Assembly: GCA_029866155.1 (NCBI GenBank)
Contig: JARWZW010000027.1
Coordinates: 1-64,000, forward strand
Source: Caulobacter sp.
GTDB taxonomy: Bacteria; Pseudomonadota; Alphaproteobacteria; Caulobacterales; Caulobacteraceae
Direction of reading: 5' to 3'
Length of the DNA stretch: 64,000 nucleotides
Translations under genes and position numbers: made by a program
The notes under the pieces: model-generated
The model's input: the letters and a program-made list of their open reading frames with translations, nothing else
The model's database searches: none
Told to the model about the DNA's origin: nothing
Shown here: one piece after another, positions 8,958-16,388 of the stretch
Position numbering within the stretch: position 1 is the stretch's first letter
Layout of the letters: each line of letters starts with the position of its first letter

Positions 8958-9232
8958 GTCTTGCAAGCCTTCACCGAGAGCGCCGGGGACTCCGGCGGCG
9001 ATCGTCACAAATGAACGGAGGTTCTAGCACAGGCGCAAGGGGGTTCGCCAAGGCTTTGCTGCAATGCAGCGCAGCGGGTTATGTCCGGGCGGTAAATCTA
9101 CCCAGCCCTGTGTTACCAAGATTTCATCCCGGCGTTCGCATCCGTTGGGCCTGCCCGCGGCCTCTGTCTCATGAAGCCCGACGTCTTTGCGTCGGTCTTT
9201 TCTCCCCCCGAGACAACCCTCAAGGAACTGAC

Positions 9233-9592
9233 ATGAACCGCATCCTTCCCCTGGCCGGCGCCCTCATCCTGGCGGCTTCCGCCGTGTCCGTGGCCGAGGC
9301 CAGCCCGGCTTCCGACGCCTGGGTCTCCCGCACCGGCGCAGCCCTGCAGTCGCAGATCGGCGCGGCTGGCCTGTCTGATGACGGCAAGGTCGTCCAGATC
9401 CGGGTCAAGGTTGCCCCGGACGGCGCCGGCGCCGTGATGATCGCCGGGACCAGCGGCTCGCGCGACTTTGATGACGCGGTCAAGGCGGCGGCCCGCAAGG
9501 CTGACATCGCCCGTCCGCCGGCCGAACTGGTCGGTCGTACCGTGACCTTCCGTCTGGGTGACAGTTCGGCGGTGGCAACCGGCGCCAACTAG
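9233..9592 (+). CDS. small exported protein with TonB-C-like domain
   Basis: A 119-residue protein with a clear signal peptide (MNRILPLAGALILAASAVSV, cut near AEA-SPAS). The mature part, KVVQIRVKVAPDGAGAVMI followed by SRDFDDAVKAAARKA, resembles the beta-alpha-beta C-terminal domain of TonB-type proteins. There is no N-terminal anchor or Pro-rich linker, so it cannot be an ordinary TonB energy transducer. A free periplasmic domain is more likely; partners are unknown. The ATG lies after CAAGGAACTGAC (GGA ribosome site). The stop TAG merges with the following palindromic repeat. Confidence 0.7.
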   Translation: MNRILPLAGALILAASAVSVAEASPASDAWVSRTGAALQSQIGAAGLSDDGKVVQIRVKVAPDGAGAVMIAGTSGSRDFDDAVKAAARKADIARPPAELVGRTVTFRLGDSSAVATGAN

Positions 9593-9640
9593 TGCCTGTT
9601 CCGTCATGATCGAACCGATCATGACGGAAAAACAGGCCCT
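9590..9640 (+). repeat. intergenic palindromic repeat, type 2, copy F (perfect hairpin)
   Basis: CCGTCATGATCG (9601-9612) and CGATCATGACGG (9616-9627) pair perfectly over 12 bases around AAC. Outer arms CCTGTT and AACAGG add six more pairs, with AAA bulged on one side. It begins with the TAG stop of the upstream gene. On the transcript it would be a strong hairpin and could protect or terminate the mRNA. Confidence 0.85.
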
Positions 9641-9724
9641 GGACGCCGTCAGGGGGAGCGTGGCCTTGCCGCGCTCCCCTTTTTCAGGTGGCGAGGGCGG
9701 CGGACTTGCGGTTCGCCGGGTATT

Positions 9725-9754
9725 CGGTTATTTCTGTTATAACAGAAAAGACCG
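9725..9754 (+). promoter_or_regulatory. perfect 30-bp dyad, probable operator of the following regulator
   Basis: The core TTTCTGTTATAACAGAAA (9731-9748) is a perfect 18-bp palindrome. Moving outward, three free bases on each side are followed by CGG and CCG, which keep the symmetry. It ends two bases before the ATG of a GbsR/MarR-type gene, as expected for an autorepressor operator overlapping the ribosome site. No clear Shine-Dalgarno remains between it and the start. Confidence 0.7.
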
Positions 9755-9756
9755 AA

Positions 9757-10284
9757 ATGATGCATCTGACCGATCCCATGCGCCAATATGTCCTTCACTG
9801 GGGCGAAATGGGCGCCCGTTGGGGGGTCAACCGGTCGGTGGCCCAGATCCACGCCCTGCTCTATCTGGCGGATGATCCCCTCAATGCCGAAGACATCGCG
9901 GGACTGCTGTCTGTCGCCCGGTCCAATGTCTCGGGCAGTCTTAAGGAACTTCTCGCCTGGGACCTGATCCGGCTGGTGCATCGACCAGGCGATCGCCGCG
10001 ACCATTTCGCAGCCCGGCTGGACCCCTGGGACATGCTCGAGCGCATCGTCGACGGCCGCAAGAAGCGCGAAATCGACCCGATGCTGGGCGCCCTTGCCGA
10101 CTGTGTTGCGGCGGCCCGCGCCGACCCCGCCACACCGCCCCAGGCCCTGGAGCGACTGGTGACCATGCGGGATTTTCTGGTCCGGATGGATGGCTGGTAC
10201 GGCCAGATGCGGCATGTGCCCCGTCCGGCCCTGTTGCGTTTAATGGCGCTGGGCGCCCGGATCGTCGGGCTGCTCGGGCGATAG
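9757..10284 (+). CDS. GbsR/MarR-type winged-helix transcriptional regulator
   Basis: A 175-residue DNA-binding protein. The winged helix is at about residues 22-85 (INALLYLADDPLNAEDIAG-like sequence, then SVARSNVSGSLKELLAWDLI and VHRPGDRRDHF), followed by a helical dimerisation tail. The arrangement is that of the GbsR group, which in Bacillus senses choline but in alphaproteobacteria has varied ligands. The start was set at ATG 9757, just past a perfect 30-bp dyad that is probably its own operator; an upstream in-frame start would run through the operator. The next gene follows after nine bases, so the two form an operon. Confidence 0.85.
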   Translation: MMHLTDPMRQYVLHWGEMGARWGVNRSVAQIHALLYLADDPLNAEDIAGLLSVARSNVSGSLKELLAWDLIRLVHRPGDRRDHFAARLDPWDMLERIVDGRKKREIDPMLGALADCVAAARADPATPPQALERLVTMRDFLVRMDGWYGQMRHVPRPALLRLMALGARIVGLLGR

Positions 10285-10293
10285 GAGGCGGCG

Positions 10294-10977
10294 ATGCAAG
10301 CGAGCCTTTACATGCCGGTGGGAGGTCAACTCGCCGGGGATGGCATGGTCCGGGACGGCACGGATCACGGCGGGCCCGATTTTCAGGCCCTGCTGGGCCC
10401 CCAGGTCTGGGACCGCCTGCCGGTCGCCGTTCAACGGCGTTTTGCCAGTCCGCCTTCCGGCCTCGAAATCCGCTATCCCGGCCAGATGCTGGTCAGGGCA
10501 AGCGCCTTAGGCTGGCTGATCGCCCAGGTCTGCCGGCTTGCCGGTACGCCCCTGGCGCCCTGGACCGGTCACAATGTGCCTGTGGATGTCACAGTCTTTC
10601 GCGACGGACCGGCCCTGGTCTGGGATCGACTTTACCGGTTTTCCGGCCGGGCGCCGGTGACGGTCCGCTCTCGCAAGATCATCGACAGGCGCGACGGTCT
10701 GCTGGAAGTGGTGCGGGGCGGACTGGGGATGGCCCTCACGGTCTCCCCGATCGAAGGCGGTCTGGTTTTTCGCAGCCGCCACTACTTCGTCACCCTGGGG
10801 TCCAGGCGGATCCGGATCCCGCAGTCCCTGACGCCGGGAGACGCCACAGTGATCCACAGGGACCTGGGGGGCGGCCGCTTTCTGTTCAGTCTGGCCTTCG
10901 ACCATCCGTGGCTCGGCCAGACGATGTATCAGGAGGGCGAGTTTCGCGATCCTGCGGCGACCGTGGTCGCGATCTAG
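10294..10977 (+). CDS. DUF4166 domain protein
   Basis: A 227-residue protein of the DUF4166 family, function unknown. Seen: FQALLGPQVWDRLPVAVQRR, IRYPGQMLVRAS near residue 55, a basic stretch RSRKIIDRRDG, and the C-terminal LAFDHPWLGQTMYQEGEF. In other genomes this domain is often joined to or beside NAD-dependent epimerase or saccharopine-dehydrogenase-like proteins, but none is here. It is co-transcribed with the GbsR-type regulator, so it is the likeliest regulated target. It converges on the thioesterase gene, overlapping it by four bases. Confidence 0.8.
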   Translation: MQASLYMPVGGQLAGDGMVRDGTDHGGPDFQALLGPQVWDRLPVAVQRRFASPPSGLEIRYPGQMLVRASALGWLIAQVCRLAGTPLAPWTGHNVPVDVTVFRDGPALVWDRLYRFSGRAPVTVRSRKIIDRRDGLLEVVRGGLGMALTVSPIEGGLVFRSRHYFVTLGSRRIRIPQSLTPGDATVIHRDLGGGRFLFSLAFDHPWLGQTMYQEGEFRDPAATVVAI

Positions 10978-11801
10978 CTGAAGACCGCCACGTTCTGCCG
11001 GCCGATGACCAGCGGACGTCCCGCATGGTCCCAGAGGCTCATGGACTGGCTGGAATAGCCCGAACGCGTCACCTGGGCTGTGCTGCGCAGCAGGCGCCAG
11101 CCGGCATCGTCCGAAAGGGGCGGCGGCGACATCAGGTCGACCATCCAGGTCATGGTGCTGATCGGTCCGGGCCGGGTCATCAGCCGCATCGCCGCCGGCG
11201 GGGGAATATCGGCCAGGGCCATCAGGGCGGCCGGCCCCAGGCCAGCCGCCTCGTCCCGGTGACGCGCCCAGAGCAGAAGGTCCGGTCGCATGACAGACCG
11301 GGGCGCGGAGGGGTCGGAAGGCCGGAGGGGCACGCCATCCGCCGAGCGGATATCGAAATGGCGAACAAAGGAGGGCCCGCCGCCTGACCCGTGCAGGGGC
11401 GGCGCCGCCTCCGGAAGCGGCGAGGCCGGCGACGGCATGTCTTCATCATCGATGCTGCTCTGCCGGCCGGCGCCATAGGTCAGCAGGGCCCGGGTCGCGA
11501 GACCCGTCTCTCCGACCAGATCCACCTGCACAAAGATCGTCGACTTCCCGCGACGCAGCACCTCGCCGCTCAGCCTCAGGGCGCCAAAGGCCGGGCCGAC
11601 AAAGGCGAACTGGCCCGACCTCAGGGGCGGCAGCGGTCCTTCATGGCCCTCTGCCGCCAGCATCTCGCCCCTGGCCACGCAGAAGGCGGCCGTCAGGCCG
11701 CCAAACAGGGTGCGACCCTGGGCCCAGTCCTCGCTGACCTCCAGAAGAGAGCCATCCGGGGCGGCTTGAAGCTGGGCCATCAGGCCGGAAAAGCTGGTCA
11801 T
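10974..11801 (-). CDS. acyl-CoA thioesterase (TesB-like double hotdog)
   Basis: A 275-residue thioesterase-family protein. The first hotdog contains WAQGRTLFGGLTAAFCVA, the second ISTMTWMVDLMSPPP. The C-terminal half ends with WDHAGRPLVIGRQNVAVF, typical of the acyl-CoA thioesterase group that hydrolyses medium or long acyl-CoA. It is transcribed towards the DUF4166 gene and overlaps its 3' end by four bases. About 220 bases of non-coding DNA upstream hold its promoter. The substrate cannot be read from the sequence. Confidence 0.85.
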   Translation of the reverse strand: MTSFSGLMAQLQAAPDGSLLEVSEDWAQGRTLFGGLTAAFCVARGEMLAAEGHEGPLPPLRSGQFAFVGPAFGALRLSGEVLRRGKSTIFVQVDLVGETGLATRALLTYGAGRQSSIDDEDMPSPASPLPEAAPPLHGSGGGPSFVRHFDIRSADGVPLRPSDPSAPRSVMRPDLLLWARHRDEAAGLGPAALMALADIPPPAAMRLMTRPGPISTMTWMVDLMSPPPLSDDAGWRLLRSTAQVTRSGYSSQSMSLWDHAGRPLVIGRQNVAVFS

Positions 11802-12021
11802 GGGGACTTTCGGACGAAGGAAGATCGAACCTAGTGAGTAGTCAATTAAGATGCACTGATGCGGCGATCAAGCCGGAAACCGATGGCCGCCCCGGGATGG
11901 AGGCCTGGCAGGCCGGACGACCGGAACACCGGGCGCGATCCGAGAGCCAGCCCTGTCCGGAGACGCCAAACTGTCCCTTCGCCAAGGGGAAAAGTCAGCT
12001 GCCGTCGGTGGTCGCGATGTT

Positions 12022-13131
12022 TCAGGCCGCCTCTTCGCCGACAAAACCCTTCCAGGTAGCCATGTAGTCCAGGAAGGCCGGGCCCAGACCTTCAGCCTCT
12101 AGATGGGCCCGGGTTACGGGGAGGGAGGCGGGCTTGAAGTCCGGGTCGGCCTGGACCAGGTCTGGCCAGTCATGATGCAGGATGGCGGCCCGTCCCAGCA
12201 GTACGAAATCGACGCCGTCAGCCATGGCCTGAGCGGCCCTGGCCGGAGTCATGATCTTGCCGGCGACCCCCAGCCTGACGCCATGGCGGGGCAGGGCGGT
12301 AAAGATCGACATCAGGGATTGTCCGGCGAAGGCCGGATCCTCGGGCGCCTTGGCGCTATCCCAGAGGCTCATGTCCAGATAGTCGATCAGACCGCTGGCC
12401 ATGACCCGCTCGGCATAGTCCCTGATCTCGGCGACCTGCAGTCCGAACCGTTCCGGCGACAGGCGCAGGCCGATATTGAAATCGTCGCCACAGGCCTGGC
12501 GGACCCCGACCAGGATCTCGTCGATCAGTCTCGTCCGGTTTTCCAGGCTGCCGCCCCAGCGGTCGGTGCGCTGGTTGATCTCGCTGCTGAGGAACTGGCA
12601 GAGGACATAGCCATGGGCGCCGTGGATCTCGATCCCGTCAAAGCCCGCCTTCCGGGCCCGGACCGCGCCGGCAATGAAGTCATCCCTCAGGGCTTCGACA
12701 GCATCGGGGGACAGGGCGACGGCCCCGAACTCGGCATTGTCAGAGGGGCAGACCGGCTCCTGGCCGATGATTTCCTTCGGCGAGCGCATGCCTGCGTGGT
12801 GAAGCTGCACCACGGCGAGACTGTCATGCGCCTTGATCCCGGCCGCAAGGCGGGTCAGCCCTTCAAGATGGTCGTCGGACCAGATGCCAAGTTGGCCAGG
12901 AAAGCCCTGACCGACTCTCTGGACATGGGCGGCGCAGGTCATGGTCAGGCCGAAGCCGCCCTTCGCCCTCAGAGTAAGCCAGCGGTGCTCATCCTCCGAC
13001 AGGGTTCCATCCACATGACTTTGCAGATTTGTCAGGGGAGCCAGCATGAGGCGGTTCTTCATGGCCGGGCCGTGAAGAAAGGTCATGGGCTGAAACAGTG
13101 ACTGGATCGGGGACTGCTGGGCGTCGGGCAT
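12022..13131 (-). CDS. NADH:flavin oxidoreductase, Old Yellow Enzyme family
   Basis: A 369-residue FMN-dependent ene-reductase or dienoyl-type oxidoreductase with a TIM-barrel. Family motifs: NRLMLAPLTN near the N terminus, the active-site GIEIHGAHGYVLCQFLSSE, and NQRTDRWGGSLENRTRL. It reduces activated C=C bonds with NAD(P)H; the natural substrate is unknown. There is no C-terminal FeS/FAD extension, so it is not a 2,4-dienoyl-CoA reductase of the long type. Transcribed alone. Confidence 0.92.
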   Translation of the reverse strand: MPDAQQSPIQSLFQPMTFLHGPAMKNRLMLAPLTNLQSHVDGTLSEDEHRWLTLRAKGGFGLTMTCAAHVQRVGQGFPGQLGIWSDDHLEGLTRLAAGIKAHDSLAVVQLHHAGMRSPKEIIGQEPVCPSDNAEFGAVALSPDAVEALRDDFIAGAVRARKAGFDGIEIHGAHGYVLCQFLSSEINQRTDRWGGSLENRTRLIDEILVGVRQACGDDFNIGLRLSPERFGLQVAEIRDYAERVMASGLIDYLDMSLWDSAKAPEDPAFAGQSLMSIFTALPRHGVRLGVAGKIMTPARAAQAMADGVDFVLLGRAAILHHDWPDLVQADPDFKPASLPVTRAHLEAEGLGPAFLDYMATWKGFVGEEAA

Positions 13132-13206
13132 GGAGGTTCCTTGACTGTCGGCCTGCTGTAGCCGGGTGACGTTGGGGACTGGAATCGAGAAAATCTGCTG
13201 AAAGGC

Positions 13207-13773
13207 TCAGCTTCCCGGATCGGGGGCCCGTCCCTTGAGGGCCAGAAGCAGCTCCATCTGCCGCCCCATCATTTCGGCCAGGTCGCGGTCCCGCAAGGCA
13301 TCCAGTTTTTCATGCAGGGACATGATCTCGAGCTCGGCCTTCAGGTTCACCTCATAGTCATGACGTGCGGCCAGCCGATCCTGGGCGGACTGCCGGTTCT
13401 GGCTCATCATGATAAGCGGCGCCTGGATCGCCGCCAGCATGGACAGCATCAGGTTCAGGAAAATGAACGGATAGGGATCGAACCCCTTCAGACCCATCCC
13501 CCCCAGAATGACAGCATTCAGGATGATCCAGGCGGCGAGCCAGATCCCGAAACCGATGATGAAGGCCCAGGATCCGCCCACTGCCGCAACCCTGTCCGCA
13601 AGGCGCTGTCCAAAGGTGAGGGCCTGATCCTGCTCATGTGCAAGGTCCCGCGCGACCGACCCTCTCTGGATGATCTGGGCTACGACCGTCCGTTCATGTG
13701 GATGCAGCGAGGCGTAGGACCTGCCCAGCAGCCGCTGGGACTCTGCCTCAAGAATTGAATCCTGCAATGCCAT
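13207..13773 (-). CDS. DUF1003 inner-membrane protein
   Basis: A 188-residue protein of the DUF1003 family, function unknown. Two membrane helices are seen, the first over GGSWAFIIGFGIWLAAWIIL and the second over the Met-rich FIFLNLMLSMLAAIQAPLIM. The classical end of the domain, IMMSQNRQSAQDRLAARHDY, is present. A cytoplasmic coiled tail follows (EIMSLHEKLDALRDRDLAEM). Orthologues are widespread in proteobacteria. It is separated from the divergent oxygenase gene by 169 bases. Confidence 0.9.
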   Translation of the reverse strand: MALQDSILEAESQRLLGRSYASLHPHERTVVAQIIQRGSVARDLAHEQDQALTFGQRLADRVAAVGGSWAFIIGFGIWLAAWIILNAVILGGMGLKGFDPYPFIFLNLMLSMLAAIQAPLIMMSQNRQSAQDRLAARHDYEVNLKAELEIMSLHEKLDALRDRDLAEMMGRQMELLLALKGRAPDPGS

Positions 13774-13942
13774 GCCTTTCGCTCCTGGACGGGGCCGGGC
13801 GGCCCGGGCGGGCCGGAACCGACCGCAGATGCCCGCCTCTGACGGATGGGGTCCGGGTCCGGGCTCCGCATCAGCATGACAGGTTTGCGTCTTTCGGCGC
13901 CGGGTATATCAGAAGTTCACCACCATTCCCCGAGAGACTGAC

Positions 13943-14881
13943 GTGCCCCTGAGCCTCCTGAATCCGGTGTCCTTTGCCCGCTATGAGTCCGACTTCGCCG
14001 GATTTTCCCGGGATCTTGGCGAGAGTTTCCGTCGTTACGGGTTCGCCGTGATTTCGGATCATGGACTGGGGCAGGAGCGGATCGACCGGGCTCTGGCCCA
14101 GGCCAAGGCCTTTTTCGCCCTGCCGGAGGCGGTGAAGCAGAAATACTTTATCGAGGGCGGCAAGGGCCAGCGAGGCTACACCCCCTTCGGCGTCGAGACC
14201 GCCAAGGGCGCAACCCATTTCGACCTGAAGGAATTCTGGCATGTCGGTCGCGACCTGCCGCCTGGCCATCGCTACGAGCCGGATATGCCCGCCAATGTCT
14301 GGCCGGACGAGACCCCCGACTTCCGGGCCGAGGTCGGCTGGCTGTTCTCGGCCCTGGACGCCATGGGCGGCCGGGTCCTCCAGGCCGTCGCCAACCATCT
14401 GGACCTGGATCGTGACGCCTTCCAGGGCCCGGTGAAGGATGGCAACAGCATCCTGCGGCTGCTTCACTATCCGGCTTCAGGGTTTGACGGGCCCAATGTC
14501 CGGGCCGGCGCCCATGAGGACATCAACGTCATCACCCTGCTGCTGGGGGCCGAAGAGGGTGGACTGCAGGTTCTGGACCGGGACGGCCAATGGCTGCCGA
14601 TCAACCCGCCAGCAGGAACCCTGGTCATCAATATCGGCGACATGCTTTCCCGGGCGACCAATGACCTCTTGCCCTCGACAACCCACCGGGTGGTCAATCC
14701 GCCGCCCGAACGCCGGGGGGTGGCCCGATACTCCACGCCCTTCTTCCTGCATTACGCACCGGACCATCTCATCGAGACCCTGCCCGGCTGCGTCGGTCCA
14801 GACCGCCCGAACCGTTATCCTCAGCCCATAACAGCCGCCAACTTCCTTGCAAGGAGACTGGCGGAGATCAAACTGGGATAG
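13943..14881 (+). CDS. isopenicillin-N-synthase-like 2-oxoglutarate/Fe(II) oxygenase
   Basis: A 312-residue DIOX-type oxygenase. The iron ligands are seen as H-x-D in GAHEDINVITLL and a distal His in TTHRVVNPP; the co-substrate Arg is in RYSTPFFLHY. The N-terminal domain begins GESFRRYGFAVISDHGL, as in plant and bacterial isopenicillin-N-synthase relatives. It acts on an unknown small molecule. It starts at GTG 13943 after CGAGAGACTGAC. It converges on the Tad-like gene with a four-base gap. Confidence 0.9.
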   Translation: MPLSLLNPVSFARYESDFAGFSRDLGESFRRYGFAVISDHGLGQERIDRALAQAKAFFALPEAVKQKYFIEGGKGQRGYTPFGVETAKGATHFDLKEFWHVGRDLPPGHRYEPDMPANVWPDETPDFRAEVGWLFSALDAMGGRVLQAVANHLDLDRDAFQGPVKDGNSILRLLHYPASGFDGPNVRAGAHEDINVITLLLGAEEGGLQVLDRDGQWLPINPPAGTLVINIGDMLSRATNDLLPSTTHRVVNPPPERRGVARYSTPFFLHYAPDHLIETLPGCVGPDRPNRYPQPITAANFLARRLAEIKLG

Positions 14882-14885
14882 CGGT

Positions 14886-16322
14886 CTACTGGGCGATGTA
14901 GAGTGACCGGAGCGACAGGGAGATCTCGCTGAACGCCGCATTCAGGGCGGTTGCGTCTGCTGCGTCGAAATAGGAGGAAGGTCCGCTGGCGCAGTCTTTC
15001 AGAACGGTCTTGATGGTTTCATCCGTGACCTGGAAGGCGACCGTATAGACATCGATCTTGGCGGCCTTGATGTTCTTGCACAGTTCGGCCGTATAGGTAT
15101 TGGCCTCGATGGCGATGCCTGACGGCGTAACGTCGTGCTTTCCGTTGGACTTGTTCATCTGCTTGGTGTTCTGGCCATCGGTCATCAGCACGATCGCCTT
15201 GCGAGGGTTCGAATTGACGCCCCCTGCCGCATAGGGGGCAGCTTCCGTGAACGGAATCGGGCTCGAAATCATGTTGAAGCCCCAGGCCAGGCCCGAGGGG
15301 ATATAGGTCTCTCCGGTGGCGGTCAGCGCCTTGATGGCGTTCTTGACCGTGGTCATGTTGGTCGTCAGGGGCGTCACTTCCGACCCGCACGTCATGTCGA
15401 GAAACCCGGGATAGCGGCGGGTCGTGTCATTGTCCGTGACGTTCTTCGGATAGGCGGGAGAACCGGTGCAGCCGCTGTATTTGTGGGTCACATTATAGGC
15501 GGCCGGGCAGGTGGTGATGGGCGGCGTTAGCTTTACGGTCACACAGTTGATGTTCTTGGAACAGGTGGAGTTGTAGGGCACGCCATCATTGTATTTGACG
15601 CAGGCATAGGTCTGGGTCTGGCAGGTGGTCTTGGTCGTCTGGGTCGAGCATTTGGGCGTGATTGTCTCGGTCCAGTCGGCTGGAACGTTCATCCAGGCCT
15701 CGTTCCGGCGGCTGATGCCGGTATTGACATACTGGCCAAAGGGGGCGACCGCGATCTTCACCTTGGCCTTGGGGTCAGCGGTCAGGGTGGTGACCAGATT
15801 GGTCGCCGCCGTCTTCAGGCTGGTCAGGCGGGCGCCGGACATGGAGCCGGTGGTGTCCAGAACCAGGGCCAGTTCCAGGGAAGTGCCCTGGCCACGCTTG
15901 ACCCGGGTGTCTGCGCCCACGACCATCTCGTCGTTGGTGAAGAGATCGAGGATGATGGTGTCCAGCTTCGCGGTCGCAACCCCGACCACGGAGTCATTGG
16001 GGCCGTTGGTGAAGGTCGCGGTGACGCTCTTGGCGAAGCCCTTCGAGCCCTGAAGCTGGGCGGCGAAGGCGGTGTCGCCGATCAGGTCGAGCTGGGCGTC
16101 GCTCTGTTGTCCGGCCCGGGCCGCCAGCAGGACAGCTGCGTCGAGGGCGTTCTGGATCCGCGTCTTCTCGGCGCTGGCCCGTGCGACATCAATACCGCCG
16201 AACACCATGACCGAGATCGCAAGGGCCGCGACGCCAAACCAGATCGCGCTGGCGCCCCTGTTGTCGTCAGTAAACAGCCGTAGCCGGCTTGCCAGATGTC
16301 CGAAGTGTTGCACGACCTGCAT
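14886..16322 (-). CDS. TadG-like pilus-associated von Willebrand A protein (third of three)
   Basis: 478 residues. The TadE/TadG-type N terminus has one membrane helix at about 24-45 (NRGASAIWFGVAALAISVMV). A von Willebrand A domain follows, with metal site DTTGSMSG at 156-163 and VLMTDGQNT later. Between the VWA strands lies an about 100-residue Cys-rich loop (about 240-335, at least eight Cys), suggesting a disulfide-braced surface region. TadG proteins are exported with Flp-type pili. The start was set at ATG 16322 inside a longer frame because the helix then sits at the usual distance. It is the last gene of a three-gene paralogous run, 66 bases after its neighbour. Confidence 0.82.
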   Translation of the reverse strand: MQVVQHFGHLASRLRLFTDDNRGASAIWFGVAALAISVMVFGGIDVARASAEKTRIQNALDAAVLLAARAGQQSDAQLDLIGDTAFAAQLQGSKGFAKSVTATFTNGPNDSVVGVATAKLDTIILDLFTNDEMVVGADTRVKRGQGTSLELALVLDTTGSMSGARLTSLKTAATNLVTTLTADPKAKVKIAVAPFGQYVNTGISRRNEAWMNVPADWTETITPKCSTQTTKTTCQTQTYACVKYNDGVPYNSTCSKNINCVTVKLTPPITTCPAAYNVTHKYSGCTGSPAYPKNVTDNDTTRRYPGFLDMTCGSEVTPLTTNMTTVKNAIKALTATGETYIPSGLAWGFNMISSPIPFTEAAPYAAGGVNSNPRKAIVLMTDGQNTKQMNKSNGKHDVTPSGIAIEANTYTAELCKNIKAAKIDVYTVAFQVTDETIKTVLKDCASGPSSYFDAADATALNAAFSEISLSLRSLYIAQ

Positions 16323-16388
16323 CCGTCCGCCTCGAGATAACCCTCGACGGCATCGGTACACTCAAACCGTGGACATGCCGTAAACCTG

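Noticed and set aside
9011-9232. Upstream in-frame extension of the small exported protein
   Set aside because: It would bury the signal peptide 74 residues inside; ATG 9233 has the ribosome site and the signal.
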